Source of the DNA: CAVUCH01 sp963739995
GTDB taxonomy: Bacteria; Acidobacteriota; Vicinamibacteria; Vicinamibacterales; JAENWD01
DNA length: 64,000 nt
NCBI GenBank assembly: GCA_963739995.1
Contig: CAVUCH010000017.1
Location: 1-64,000 of the forward strand
Direction: 5' to 3'
The notes under the pieces are model-generated. The model had not been told where the DNA came from, ran no database searches, and saw nothing but the letters and a program-made list of their open reading frames with translations. Positions within the stretch are counted from its first letter, which is position 1. Every line of letters starts with the position of its first letter. Position numbers and translations under genes: made by a program. This document shows positions 47,951 to 57,302 of the stretch, piece after piece.

Positions 47951-48574
47951 ATGGAGCTCGGCCCGGGCGCGGTTCATCTCCGGCACCTCCTCACGGTTGA
48001 GGAGCAGCTCGCGCTGCGCGATCGCTGCCGCGTTCTTCTGGACGGCCCGGTCCCGGGCTACGTGCCCACGGTGCGCGGCGGCGGCAGGATGCACGTGCGG
48101 ATGCTGTGCCTCGGCCGTCACTGGAACGGCAGGCTCTACCAGTACGAATCGACGCGAACTGATTTCGACGGCGCGCCCGTGCCTCCCATGCCCGACCACT
48201 TCCGGATGCTCGCTCGACGGGCAGCCGCATCGGCCGGCATGTCGTTGGATCCGGACATCTGCATCATGAACTTCTACGATGGGGACGGGCGCATGGGGCT
48301 GCACCAGGACAAGGACGAGCACGCGCGATCGATCGCCGCCGGCGTGCCGGTCGTATCCCTGTCGATCGGCGACACGGCGCGGTTCCTGTTCGGTGGCACC
48401 CGGCGGCGAGACCCTGTCGATGCGCTGCTGCTGGAGTCTGGCGACGCTTTCGTGTTCGGCGGCCCCTCCCGCCTGCGATATCACGGCGTGTCCCGAATCA
48501 TCCCGGGCACCGCTCCTCCGGCTCTTGCCATGCAAGGACGCTTCAATCTCACCTTCCGCCAGTGGGATGTCTGA
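47951..48574 (+). CDS. alkB: AlkB-type Fe(II)/2-oxoglutarate dioxygenase
   Basis: 207 residues. The iron ligands are His118 and Asp120 (LHQDKDE) and His178 (RLRYHGVSRI); 2-oxoglutarate-binding arginines are Arg197 and Arg203 in GRFNLTFRQ. ICIMNFYDGDGRMG is the usual strand before the HxD. It repairs alkylated bases by oxidative demethylation. Divergent from the esterase. Confidence 0.92.
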   Translation: MELGPGAVHLRHLLTVEEQLALRDRCRVLLDGPVPGYVPTVRGGGRMHVRMLCLGRHWNGRLYQYESTRTDFDGAPVPPMPDHFRMLARRAAASAGMSLDPDICIMNFYDGDGRMGLHQDKDEHARSIAAGVPVVSLSIGDTARFLFGGTRRRDPVDALLLESGDAFVFGGPSRLRYHGVSRIIPGTAPPALAMQGRFNLTFRQWDV

Positions 48575-48630
48575 GATGGTGGTTGGCGCAGCGCGCCGCC
48601 AGCATCTGACGTGCGAGGCTACAATTCGGC

Positions 48631-50406
48631 ATGCCACGCGGGCGCGAAGCCGCTCACCCACGCTCACCCGGACGCGCGCGGGCCCCTCGCGGCTGGCTGA
48701 TGCTGATGCTGCTGCCAGCCCTCCCGCTGTTGCCATACGCGCAGCGGGAGCCGCCAGCGGATCTGGTGGTCCTGAACGCCAAGGTTGTCACCCTCGACCC
48801 GACGTCCCGCATCGCCGCGGCAGTCGCCGTGCGCGGCGGCGTGTTCGTCGGGGTCGGCACGGACACTGACGTCGAGCCGGTGATTGGGCCGCGCACGCGC
48901 GTGATCCACGCCGGCGGCCGCACCGTCGTTCCGGGCCTCATCGAGAGCCACGTGCATGCGCTCGGCGTCGCCGAGGGTGAAGCGTTTCAGCCATACGTGT
49001 CGCTTCCCGATGTTCCCAGCCTGCAGGCATGGGTGCGTGCACGGGCGGCGACGGTGCCGGAGGGCGGCTGGATCTGGACACCCCGCACCTTCCCTCCGCG
49101 CCTGCGGGAGCGCCGGTTTCCCACCCGGGCGGAACTCGATGCCGCCGCGCCGAAGCACCCCGTCGTCGTGGACGGCGCGTACGCGCTGGCCGTCAACACC
49201 GCCGCGCTCCGCGCCGCGGGGATCACGCCCGCTACCCCAAATCCACCCGGAGGCGCCATCGTCAGGGATGCGGCAGGCGAGCCAACCGGCCTGCTTCGAA
49301 ACGTGGGCGCGCTGCTGTCACGGTTCGACACACGCACGGGCGAAGCCGGGCCACCAGTGGACTGGCTTGCCCGCGTGCACCAGCGCTATGCCGCCGTCGG
49401 GATCACGAGCATCGTCGAGCGCGCGGCATCGGTGTCCGGGTACAGAACATACGAGGAGCTGCATCGGCGGGGGCGGCTGCAGCTTCGCGCCGTGGTCACC
49501 CTGCTCGCCCAGTCCGATGGCACCGTTGACGGGACAGAGCGTTTCCTGCGGACAGTGCCGGCCGGTTTCGGTGGCGGGGATGATCGGCTCAAGGGCGGCG
49601 CGCTGAAGGTCTTCGCGGATGGCGGCATCCTGAGCGGGACCGCGTTCATGCGTCAGCCGTGGGGCGCAGCCGCTGCCGCCCTCTACGGTCTCGCCAGTAA
49701 CGAAGACCGGGGCTTCCTCACGCTGTCGCCCGACAAGATGCTCTCGATTTTTCGCACGGCCCGCCGTCACGGCTGGCAGGCGTGCGCGCACGTGACGGGC
49801 GATGCGGGCGTGGATGCCGTGCTCGACGCATTCGAGGCCGTGAACCGCGAGGCGCCGATCAACTCCAGACGCTTCACGCTGATCCACGCGGACTTCGCCA
49901 ATGCCGCCGCGGCCAAACGCGCTGCTGCCCTGGGCGTCATCGTCGACACGCAGCCGGCGTGGTACTACAAGGACGGGGACGTGCTCGCCGAGGTCCTCGG
50001 CGAAGGGCGCGTGGGAACGCTGATCGGGGTTCGGCAGTGGGTGGACGGCGGCGTGCGCGTGGTGCTGAACAGTGATCATATGTTCGGACTCGATCCGAAC
50101 ACGTCACTCAATCCGTTCAATCCGTTCCTGACGATGTACGTGGCGGTGACGCGGAGAACGGAGGGAGGTCGGGTGATCGGACCAGAGCAGGCAGTCACAC
50201 GCGAGCAGGCACTGCGCATGATGACCATCGATGCCGCATACCTCACGTTCGACGAGGCGCACAAAGGATCGATCGAGCCGGGCAAGCTCGGGGACCTCAC
50301 AATTCTTTCGGACGATCTGCTGACCGTCGCCCCCGAGCAGATCAGAGACATCGTGGCCGAAACGACTGTCGTAGGCGGCAACGTCGTGTTCGAGCGAGCT
50401 CGCTGA
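48631..50406 (+). CDS. Exported amidohydrolase family protein (YtcJ-like, Amidohydro_3)
   Basis: 591 residues. A hydrophobic N-terminal segment (WLMLMLLPALPLLPYAQ) suggests export. The barrel entry PGLIESHVHALG holds the first metal-binding histidines; GGALKVFADGGILSGTAFM, HVTGDAGVDAVLDAFEAV, FTLIHADFA and VVLNSDHMFGLDPN follow. The closing GSIEPGKLGDLTILSDD strand is typical of the composite amidohydrolase domain. Members hydrolyse amides or imides of unknown natural substrate. Confidence 0.9.
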   Translation: MPRGREAAHPRSPGRARAPRGWLMLMLLPALPLLPYAQREPPADLVVLNAKVVTLDPTSRIAAAVAVRGGVFVGVGTDTDVEPVIGPRTRVIHAGGRTVVPGLIESHVHALGVAEGEAFQPYVSLPDVPSLQAWVRARAATVPEGGWIWTPRTFPPRLRERRFPTRAELDAAAPKHPVVVDGAYALAVNTAALRAAGITPATPNPPGGAIVRDAAGEPTGLLRNVGALLSRFDTRTGEAGPPVDWLARVHQRYAAVGITSIVERAASVSGYRTYEELHRRGRLQLRAVVTLLAQSDGTVDGTERFLRTVPAGFGGGDDRLKGGALKVFADGGILSGTAFMRQPWGAAAAALYGLASNEDRGFLTLSPDKMLSIFRTARRHGWQACAHVTGDAGVDAVLDAFEAVNREAPINSRRFTLIHADFANAAAAKRAAALGVIVDTQPAWYYKDGDVLAEVLGEGRVGTLIGVRQWVDGGVRVVLNSDHMFGLDPNTSLNPFNPFLTMYVAVTRRTEGGRVIGPEQAVTREQALRMMTIDAAYLTFDEAHKGSIEPGKLGDLTILSDDLLTVAPEQIRDIVAETTVVGGNVVFERAR

Positions 50407-50449
50407 GCGCGCGCCGCAAGAGGCTTTGCACTCGTGCGGTTCGATGCGA

Positions 50450-51472
50450 TCAGCGCAGCCAGTCCTCACGATGCCGCGCTACGAAGTCATCGTCGTTCAG
50501 ATGCGGGTAGGCACGGTACACGCGATCGATCTCCTCGAGCTGTCCCGCACTGAGCGTCTCGCCCGGATCGAGGCAGCGCGTGCTGGCGAGCAGGCCCTGT
50601 CGCTGCAGCACGGCGTGCAGGCCAGCGATGCACCCGGCGAAATCATGTGCCGCGTCGAAAAAGGCCGCATTGGTATCGGTCACCTCCGCCGCGCGCTGCA
50701 GGAGCTCACGAGGCACGATCTCCCCGGCGCGCCGGCACTCCTCCAGCAGGTCGACGGCTGTGCGAGTCCAGACGGCCCAGTGCCCGAGCAGCCCTCCCAC
50801 GATGCGCCGGGTCATCCTCCGCTCCCCCAGTGCGAAGCGGAACGGGGTGATCAGGTCCAGAACGATGTTGTCGTCGTTGCCGGTGTACAGCGCGATGTCC
50901 TCGCGGCCGGACTCGGTCACCGCACGGACGACGTCCAGGGTCTGATAGCGGTTGAACGGCGCGATCTTGATGGCCACGACGTTCGGAAGGTCGGCAAAGC
51001 GGCGCCAGAACGCGTATGACAGATGCCGTCCTCCCACTGAGGGCTGCAGATAGAAGCCGACGATCGGGATCACCTCGGACACCGCGCGGCAATGCGCAAG
51101 CAACTCGTCATCCGAGGAGCGGCCCAACCCCGCAAGGCTGAGCAGCCCTGCGTGATACCGCAGATCCCGCAGGAGCCCGGCTTCCCCAACCGCCTGTGCG
51201 GTCGTGCCACAAATCCCGCCGATTCGCACGAGAGGCGCGTCGCGTCCGGCGTCGGCGCGTGCCATTTCCTCCGCGGCAAGGGCCAGCACCGGCTCGAACA
51301 AACCGACGGAGGCGTTTCGGATCGCAAACTGCGTGGTGTGCACACCGACGGCGAGGCCGCCGGCTCCTGCGGCAATGTAGTACCGCGTCAGCGCGCGCTG
51401 GTGACGCTCGTCCAGCGTCCCGCTGCCCGTGAGCGCCAATGGATGCGCAGGAATCACCAGACCACGGCGCAA
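50450..51472 (-). CDS. Dihydrodipicolinate synthase family aldolase/lyase
   Basis: At least 340 residues. The TIM-barrel shows LTRYYIAAGAGGLAVGVHTTQF (the active-site loop) and NVVAIKIAPFNRYQTLD with the Schiff-base lysine. The annotated start is TTG 51472, but sequence typical of the family (RPNKEDVLGIDARVL) is encoded upstream to about 51530 in the same frame, without an ATG, GTG or TTG; an AAGGAGG lies inside it. The start therefore cannot be placed. The next gene upstream is an oxidoreductase/epimerase, and the two may act on one sugar acid. Confidence 0.82.
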   Translation of the reverse strand: MRRGLVIPAHPLALTGSGTLDERHQRALTRYYIAAGAGGLAVGVHTTQFAIRNASVGLFEPVLALAAEEMARADAGRDAPLVRIGGICGTTAQAVGEAGLLRDLRYHAGLLSLAGLGRSSDDELLAHCRAVSEVIPIVGFYLQPSVGGRHLSYAFWRRFADLPNVVAIKIAPFNRYQTLDVVRAVTESGREDIALYTGNDDNIVLDLITPFRFALGERRMTRRIVGGLLGHWAVWTRTAVDLLEECRRAGEIVPRELLQRAAEVTDTNAAFFDAAHDFAGCIAGLHAVLQRQGLLASTRCLDPGETLSAGQLEEIDRVYRAYPHLNDDDFVARHREDWLR

Positions 51473-51687
51473 CGCGCCCAGTACCCGTGCGTCGATTCCC
51501 AGAACGTCCTCCTTGTTGGGCCTCAGCCCTCGTGCACACAGGCCGGAGACCGCGGTAGACGGTCAACGGTCAACGGTGAGCGGCCGACGGGCCGAAACGA
51601 TGGCGCCGTACAGGCAGAGAAGCCCAGGCCGCTGCACGCCGACGCCGGCCGCGGCCGAAGCCGTATGCCGGACTGCCTGGCCTGGTG

Positions 51688-52723
51688 TCAGAACCTGCCG
51701 TCTCGCACCTCGAACTTCGTAGCCTTCCCAAGCGTGTCGCCGCCGCGCATGGTCCAGTCGGCGATCCAGTCGATTAGCTGTGCGGCACTGACGCGGGGCT
51801 TCCCGAACAAGGCAAACGCGCGTGACGCATCGCTCAACAGCGCATCGCCGGCTTCGACCCCGGTGAATGCCACGCGTCTTGCCATCCGGCGCGCGAACTC
51901 CTCGGCCACCGCCCGCACGCTCAATTCCTCGGGCCCGGTCACGTTGAGGACATGGGGCGGCACGGTTGCGCAGGTCAGGGCGGCAAGGCTCATCGCGTTC
52001 GCGTCCCCCTGCCAGATGACATTGAAGCTGCCGGTCGTCACATCCACCGGTTCTTCCACCCACACACGGCGCGCCAGGTCGACGAGCACCCCGTAGCGCA
52101 GCTCGCAGGCATAGTTCAGGCGAAGGAGCGTGACCGGCGTGGATGCGCGGCTGCTGAAGTACTCGAACATGCGCTCGCGCCCCAGGCAGCTCATGGCGTA
52201 CTCGCCTGCGGGCGCCGCGGGATCGTCTTCGCGCGACCCGCGTCCCGCCGGCATGAGCGGATACACGTTGCCCGTCGAGAACGCAACGATACGGGATGAC
52301 GCATAGCGGCGGCAGACCGACGCGGGGATGAGGCAGTTCTCGGCCCACGTGAGCGCCGCCTGCCCGGTGGCGCCGAACTTCATCCCCGCCATGTAGACGA
52401 CGTCCGTCCGCGTCGGGCAGCCGCATGAGCGCCTGCTCGTCGAGGAGATCGCAGGCAATGGTGTCCACGCCGGCAGCGTCGAGGTGCTGCCGGGCGGTCT
52501 GCGATCCAAACCGTGAAACGGCAATCACTCGCCGGGTCACACCGGCAGCGTCGGCGGCGCGCCGGGCCATGCGCGCGAGCGTCGGTCCCATTTTGCCGCC
52601 CGCCCCGAGGACGATGAGATCCCCGACGCTTCCGCGCATCGCGTCCACCAGCGAAGGTGTAGGCTCGCTGAGGAGGTCTTCGAGCGTCTCGGTGGTGGCG
52701 ATCCGGGTGGGCAGCACGGGCAT
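51688..52723 (-). pseudogene. NAD-dependent epimerase/dehydratase family protein, broken by one extra base
   Basis: ATG 52723 starts MPVLPTRIATTETLEDLLSE. The Rossmann motif here is LIVLGAGGKMGPTLA, in one frame up to about 52410. After LPDA the rest is in the next frame: TDVVYMAGMKFGATGQAAL, VAFSTGNVYPLMPAG, GEYAMSCLGRERMFEYF, PPHVLNVTGPEELSVRAVAEEF. Dropping one base of the CC at 52408-52409 gives LPDATDVVYMAG and 344 residues. Substrate unknown. Same strand as the DHDPS-like gene downstream. Confidence 0.83.
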
Positions 52724-52845
52724 CCCTGTGTAGAGTACGGGCAACTCTCTGTCCGCGTGGCCGTGACGTGGCCGCGGTCTGGGGACGAGCGTACACCGTC
52801 CACGGGGGCATGTAACGCGACAGCGACGGAGGCCGGTGATCCCGC

Positions 52846-53694
52846 ATGTTGAGCATCCGCCCGATGACCGCGCGCGATATACCCGCCGGCCTTGTCCTCT
52901 GCCGGGCCAGCCGGTGGAACCAGGTGGCCCGCGACTGGGAGCAGTTGCTCTTGCTGAACCCGGGCGGCGCCCGCGTGGCCATCACGGATGAACGGGTCGT
53001 CGCATCAGTAGCCACGCTCGACTACGGCGGCCGATTCGGGTGGGTTGCGATGGTACTCGTCGACCCCACTCGGCGGAGGCAGGGGCTGGGGACCACCATG
53101 CTGACTGCTGGTCTCCAGCTCCTCGAGCACGTGCCAATCGTGCGGCTCGATGCCACACCGGCGGGATTCCCCATCTATCTCACGCGCGGACTGGAAGAGG
53201 AATACCGCCTCGTTCGCATGGAGCGGGGGCGGTCTGATCTACTTGCTCCCGTGCCGGCCGCACAGGTGCGGCGAATGACGGCGGCAGACCGCGCGGCGAT
53301 TGCCGCGTGGGACCTCACCGTCTTCGGCGCGCCACGACAGCCGCTGATTGAGTGGCTCGCGGCAGGCTCTCCCCGCTACGCCTGGGTGGCCGAGGACTCG
53401 CGCGGCATCGCCGGCTGGATGCTCGGGCGCCACGGTTTCGCCTTCGATCACCTGGGCCCCATCATCGCGCGCGATCACACCGTGGCGATGGCACTGGCAG
53501 CAACCTGCCTGCGGACCAGCCCTGGAGTGCCGTTCATCCTTGATGCGCCTTGCGATGCGCCGGAGTGGCTCGCGTGGCTCGAGGCTTCAGGATTCGCCGT
53601 GCAGCGGCCGTTCATCCGTATGCGCCGCGGCGGCACGGGCGCGATCGGCCGGCCTGACGAGCAGTTTGCGATCGTGGGGCCTGAGTTCGGGTAG
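52846..53694 (+). CDS. GNAT-family acetyltransferase with second GNAT-like domain
   Basis: 282 residues. The N-terminal GNAT domain has IRPMTARDIPAGLVLCRAS, WVAMVLVDPTRRRQGLGTTML (acetyl-CoA loop RRRQGLGT) and VRLDATPAGFPIYLTRGL. The C-terminal half (VRRMTAADRAAIAAWDLTVFG, GWMLGRHGFAFDHLGPIIAR) is the GNAT-like acceptor domain of YitH-type proteins. Acceptor unknown. Confidence 0.85.
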   Translation: MLSIRPMTARDIPAGLVLCRASRWNQVARDWEQLLLLNPGGARVAITDERVVASVATLDYGGRFGWVAMVLVDPTRRRQGLGTTMLTAGLQLLEHVPIVRLDATPAGFPIYLTRGLEEEYRLVRMERGRSDLLAPVPAAQVRRMTAADRAAIAAWDLTVFGAPRQPLIEWLAAGSPRYAWVAEDSRGIAGWMLGRHGFAFDHLGPIIARDHTVAMALAATCLRTSPGVPFILDAPCDAPEWLAWLEASGFAVQRPFIRMRRGGTGAIGRPDEQFAIVGPEFG

Positions 53695-53861
53695 TTGCGG
53701 CTACGCGACGGCGAACGCGGCTGGCCCGTCGGGGGCGGAGGACGTGATGGCGAGCGGCGCGGACAGGTGCCCACGTTCTCGTCCGAGTCGGTCACAGGTG
53801 CCGACGGACGACGGCAACGCTGCCGCACCGCGGAGACCGCTTGCACAACCCACGGTCCAGG

Positions 53862-54236
53862 TCAGCCCGCGCCGTACAGCGCGTCGCCCGGTGGATCGCT
53901 GATCAGCGGCGCCTCGAACCTGATCGCCGCGCGGTACCTCACGCCGCCGCCGCGCTCGATTGCGTGCACCAGGCAGCGCTCGACGGCTCCGCGCACCTGA
54001 AAGCCGCCGGTCCCTTGCTGGACGTGAACCGTGACGCTTCCGCCCGGCCGAAACCGCCAGACGCTCTCCACGAGCACACCGCCGCGCGAGAGGTTCACGG
54101 CAATGACCTCACGGGCGGGCTGCACACGCACGCCCGGTGGCAGGATCCCCCGTGCGTAGTGCACGCGCGGAAACGCACGACGCTCGCCGGCTGGCAGCTC
54201 GTCGGGCGTCTCCCGCGCCGCTAGGGTGTGATCCAC
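53862..54236 (-). CDS. PilZ-domain c-di-GMP-binding protein
   Basis: 124 residues. The two c-di-GMP motifs are present: RAFPR (RxxxR, near residue 20) and NLSRGGV (N/DxSxxG, near 48), followed by the beta barrel. The start overlaps the end of the pseudopilin gene by 16 bp in another frame, so the two are translationally linked. It may connect c-di-GMP level to a type IV pilus-like apparatus. Confidence 0.82.
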   Translation of the reverse strand: MDHTLAARETPDELPAGERRAFPRVHYARGILPPGVRVQPAREVIAVNLSRGGVLVESVWRFRPGGSVTVHVQQGTGGFQVRGAVERCLVHAIERGGGVRYRAAIRFEAPLISDPPGDALYGAG

Positions 54237-54796
54237 TGCCGCGTCGCCGGATCGAAGCGAACGACACGCGCGCGACCGGTGGCGCCAAGCACCACGACCG
54301 CGAACTGCACGGCTCCCCGTCCCCTGATGTACACCGTGCCTGACGTGGCAGTGCCGGCGGGCGCGCTCGCCATCATCCGCGCGCCGCCAAACCGGATCGG
54401 GTCATCGCCCGTCCCCACGGCCGTACCGTCGATCAGCCGGGCGCCGGGCACGAAGCCGAAACGCGCGCCTGGAAACAGGTGATCGAGCCGATCCGGCGGC
54501 GTGATGGGTGGATCGTAGCCGCCGCCGATGTCCGCGCTGCGCACGCCGTTGTCGTTGCCGTCCGCGTACGCGCGGAGGCGGAACGTGCCGTCCTCTGCCT
54601 CGAACCGCAATGCTACGTTGGCGCCCCGATGCACCGCCTGCATGCGCGTGAGGGCGATCCGTTCGGCCACGAAGAAGGCAGCGCCCCGGGTGCGCCAGGC
54701 ATCGAGCGCGCCGTCGAGACGCGGCACCGAGATCGACATCACGCAGCCGGCAACGGCCACGGTCACGAGCACGTCGACGAGCGAGTAGCCAGGCAT
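54221..54796 (-). CDS. GspH/FimT-type pseudopilin
   Basis: 191 residues with a very short prepilin leader: MPG, cleaved before YSLVDVLVTVAVAGCVMSI. The fifth mature residue is Asp where pilins usually have Glu. The C-terminal GspH domain (GANVALRFEAEDGTFRLRAYAD, GTVYIRGRGAVQFAVVVLG, GRARVVRF, ending W) is typical. It is likely a minor pseudopilin for type IV pilus or DNA-uptake machinery; its neighbours are comEA and a PilZ gene. Confidence 0.87.
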   Translation of the reverse strand: MPGYSLVDVLVTVAVAGCVMSISVPRLDGALDAWRTRGAAFFVAERIALTRMQAVHRGANVALRFEAEDGTFRLRAYADGNDNGVRSADIGGGYDPPITPPDRLDHLFPGARFGFVPGARLIDGTAVGTGDDPIRFGGARMMASAPAGTATSGTVYIRGRGAVQFAVVVLGATGRARVVRFDPATRQWITP

Positions 54797-54859
54797 GCCG
54801 TACGCCGGGCGCCGTTCCCGCCGGTGAGCCGACGGGAACGGCGAGCCGACCTCGGAACA

Positions 54860-55174
54860 TCAGGCCTTTGGTGCGGAGACCGTGAGATGGGGCTTCAGCT
54901 TCAGAAAGGCCTTTTCGCCGATGCCCTTGACGTTCATCAGGTCCTCGATCTTCTTGAACCCGCCGTTCTTCTGCCGATATTCCACGATGCGCAGCGCCAT
55001 CTTGGCGCCGATGCCCGGCAACGCTTCGAGTTGCGAGGCAGACGCGGTGTTCAGGTTCACCGCCGCGACGGCCGTTTTTGCCTCCGCCGCATCCTGAGAC
55101 ACGCCGGCAGCGTGCGCCAGGGGGGAGGCCAGAAGGAACGCCGCGACCACCAGTCCGATCGATGTACGAATCAT
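54860..55174 (-). CDS. ComEA-like helix-hairpin-helix protein
   Basis: 104 residues from ATG 55174 with AGGAG upstream. A signal peptide (LVVAAFLLASPLAHAAG) is followed by the ComEA double HhH domain: VNLNTASASQLEALPGIG and FKKIEDLMNVKGIGEKAF. Periplasmic ComEA binds incoming double-stranded DNA in transformation. The gene lies 63 bp before the pseudopilin gene on the same strand. Confidence 0.92.
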   Translation of the reverse strand: MIRTSIGLVVAAFLLASPLAHAAGVSQDAAEAKTAVAAVNLNTASASQLEALPGIGAKMALRIVEYRQKNGGFKKIEDLMNVKGIGEKAFLKLKPHLTVSAPKA

Positions 55175-55831
55175 CTCTCCTGCTCCTTTGACCTCTCGCT
55201 GCGTTCGTCCACGCGCCGTGATGATTGGGAACGTCGCCTCTCCGGGCACGACCACGCAGAGTGAGGTCGGGCTCCACCACGTCGCGGCCGGAGAGGCCGC
55301 CCGGCACAAGGGCAAGGCAGGGTCCACCGAGCCGCGTGCGACGTCCGGTGCCGCATCTCGGTGAACGGCTGACGCTTGCGTGCACGACGTCGGTGACCAC
55401 ACCGGGCGCGCACCGGCAAGGTGCGGCCCGGGTGGTAACGACGGTTGACGCGGGCGCGCGGATTCACCCGCCAGTAGCGAATTTCGGCGTCAACGCTGGT
55501 TGCCGGGCGTTCGGGCAGGCGAGATCGCCCGGGCGATCAGCCAGCCGACGGAGTGTGGGACGGCGCCGGCGGACGCCCCCACCACGGTGTCCATCAGGCG
55601 CTCGAGACATGCTGCAGGTCGGGTGTTCGCGCTGTGTGGACAGGTGAGGTGTGAACGATCGTGCTGCGAGGTGACACGAGCAGCGGAATCGCCCCGCAAG
55701 GGGCAGGCCGCCGGTCTCAGCGCAGACGATTGAACCCGGACGAGATTTCAAGCATGATCACAGTTCCCCGCTGAGGCGGCGGCGCGCGCTCAACCGGCTC
55801 TCCCCCTGTTTTTCCCTTGGAGCTACGGTGC
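55175..55831. other. Intergenic region between divergent genes
   Basis: About 650 bp between comEA and the S8 protease. Several short open frames exist, none with a recognisable domain. It should hold both promoters. Confidence 0.5.
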
Positions 55832-57280
55832 ATGAGTAGATCCCCTGCTTTCGCGCATGTCACCCGTCTGGTCACGACCGCGACGGTGTCGCTGGGGCTG
55901 GCCTTCCTGCCCTCGGGTTCCCCGGCACATCTGCAGGCGCAGCAGCAGTCCCGCAAACAGGCGCTCCTGGCGCAGCCAAACCGTGCAGCGGATGCGCCCG
56001 AGGTGCTCAGGGCCGGGCGCCCCCGCGTGCGGGACGCAGCACGCCTGCCATATGTGCCCGGCCATATCGTCGTGAAGTTCGCCGAGGGGGTGTCTCCGCA
56101 GGCGATGAGCACAATGGCGGCGGATATCGGCGGCCAGGCCGTACGTGGGGTGCACCATGCAGACTTCGTCTACGTGCACATCCCGGCGGACGCGGATCCT
56201 GTCGCCGCCGCAGCCCAGATGTCGCAGAAGCCCGGCGTCGTCTACGCGGAGCCCGATGGACGAGTCTTCACGATGTTCCGGCCGAACGATCCGCTGTATC
56301 GCTATCAGTGGAACCTGCAGAAGATCGACATGGAGCGGACATGGGACGTGAACCGCGGCGCCAAGAACGCCCTCATCGTCGCGATCATCGACAGCGGCGT
56401 GGCGTTCCAGGACAAGGGCGCGTTCGCGAAGGCACCCGAGCTCGAGGGTGTGCCGTTCGTCAGCCCATTCGACTTCGTCTGGGACGATGCCGAGCCGTTC
56501 GATTTCAATGGGCACGGGACGCACATCGCGGGCACGATTGCCCAGGCCACCAATAACAACGAGGGCACCGCCGGGATGTCGTTCAACGTCTCGATCATGC
56601 CCATCAAAGCCATCTTCACGGAGTGGGATGAGGCGTTCGGCGCCCCGTTCCCGTACGGCTCGTCGACGGTGGCCCGCGCCATCCGCTACGCAGCCGATAA
56701 CGGTGCGAAGGTGATCAACCTGAGCATCGGTTCGTTCCTGCCGAACACCGCCTCACGGGATGCCATGGAATACGCGATCGGCAAGGGCGCCTTCCTCGCG
56801 ATCGCAGCCGGGAACGATGGCGACGCGGGCAACCCGCCAACCTATCCGGCGGTGTACGCGAAGGACATGGACGGTGCGATGGCCGTCGCCGCCGTGGATT
56901 TCAACCTGGCACGTTCGTACTACTCGAACGTCAATGACTATGTCGAAATTGCGGCCCCGGGTGGCGACAACAACGAGGACCTGAACAACGACGAGTTCGC
57001 TGACGGCATCCTGCAGCAGACGCTCGACGCGGACGCGGTGAATGCAGGTGTATTCAACCAGTTCATCTACGCGTTCGAACAAGGCACGTCGATGGCGACG
57101 GCGCACGTGAGCGGTCTCGCCGCGCTCCTCATGGATCAAGGGATCACCACCCCGAAAGCAGTGGAAGCGGCGATCAAGGCGTTCGCGACCGACACCGGGG
57201 CGCCCGGGCGCGACAACGAGACAGGCCACGGGGTCATCAACCCGCAGCGGACCATACGCGGCCTGGGGCTCCGCCGATGA
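55832..57280 (+). CDS. Exported subtilisin-like (S8) serine protease
   Basis: 482 residues. A signal segment (TATVSLGLAFLPSG) and a fervidolysin-like propeptide (VPGHIVVKFAEGVSPQAM, KPGVVYAEPDGRVF) precede the catalytic domain. The triad is Asp187 (AIIDSG), His228 (NGHGTHIAGT) and Ser420 (QGTSMATAHVSG); Asn328 (AAGNDG) forms the oxyanion hole. ATG 55832 is chosen over TTG 55817. It is followed after 22 bp by a barrel protein, probably in the same operon. Confidence 0.94.
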   Translation: MSRSPAFAHVTRLVTTATVSLGLAFLPSGSPAHLQAQQQSRKQALLAQPNRAADAPEVLRAGRPRVRDAARLPYVPGHIVVKFAEGVSPQAMSTMAADIGGQAVRGVHHADFVYVHIPADADPVAAAAQMSQKPGVVYAEPDGRVFTMFRPNDPLYRYQWNLQKIDMERTWDVNRGAKNALIVAIIDSGVAFQDKGAFAKAPELEGVPFVSPFDFVWDDAEPFDFNGHGTHIAGTIAQATNNNEGTAGMSFNVSIMPIKAIFTEWDEAFGAPFPYGSSTVARAIRYAADNGAKVINLSIGSFLPNTASRDAMEYAIGKGAFLAIAAGNDGDAGNPPTYPAVYAKDMDGAMAVAAVDFNLARSYYSNVNDYVEIAAPGGDNNEDLNNDEFADGILQQTLDADAVNAGVFNQFIYAFEQGTSMATAHVSGLAALLMDQGITTPKAVEAAIKAFATDTGAPGRDNETGHGVINPQRTIRGLGLRR

Positions 57281-57302
57281 CCGATCAGAAAGCGGTGGTC
57301 TC

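Noticed and set aside
55490..55699. 69-residue minus-strand open frame between comEA and the protease
   Set aside because: The end looks vaguely protein-like (VVGASAGAVPHSVGWLIARA), but there is no start signal and no known family; not enough to call.
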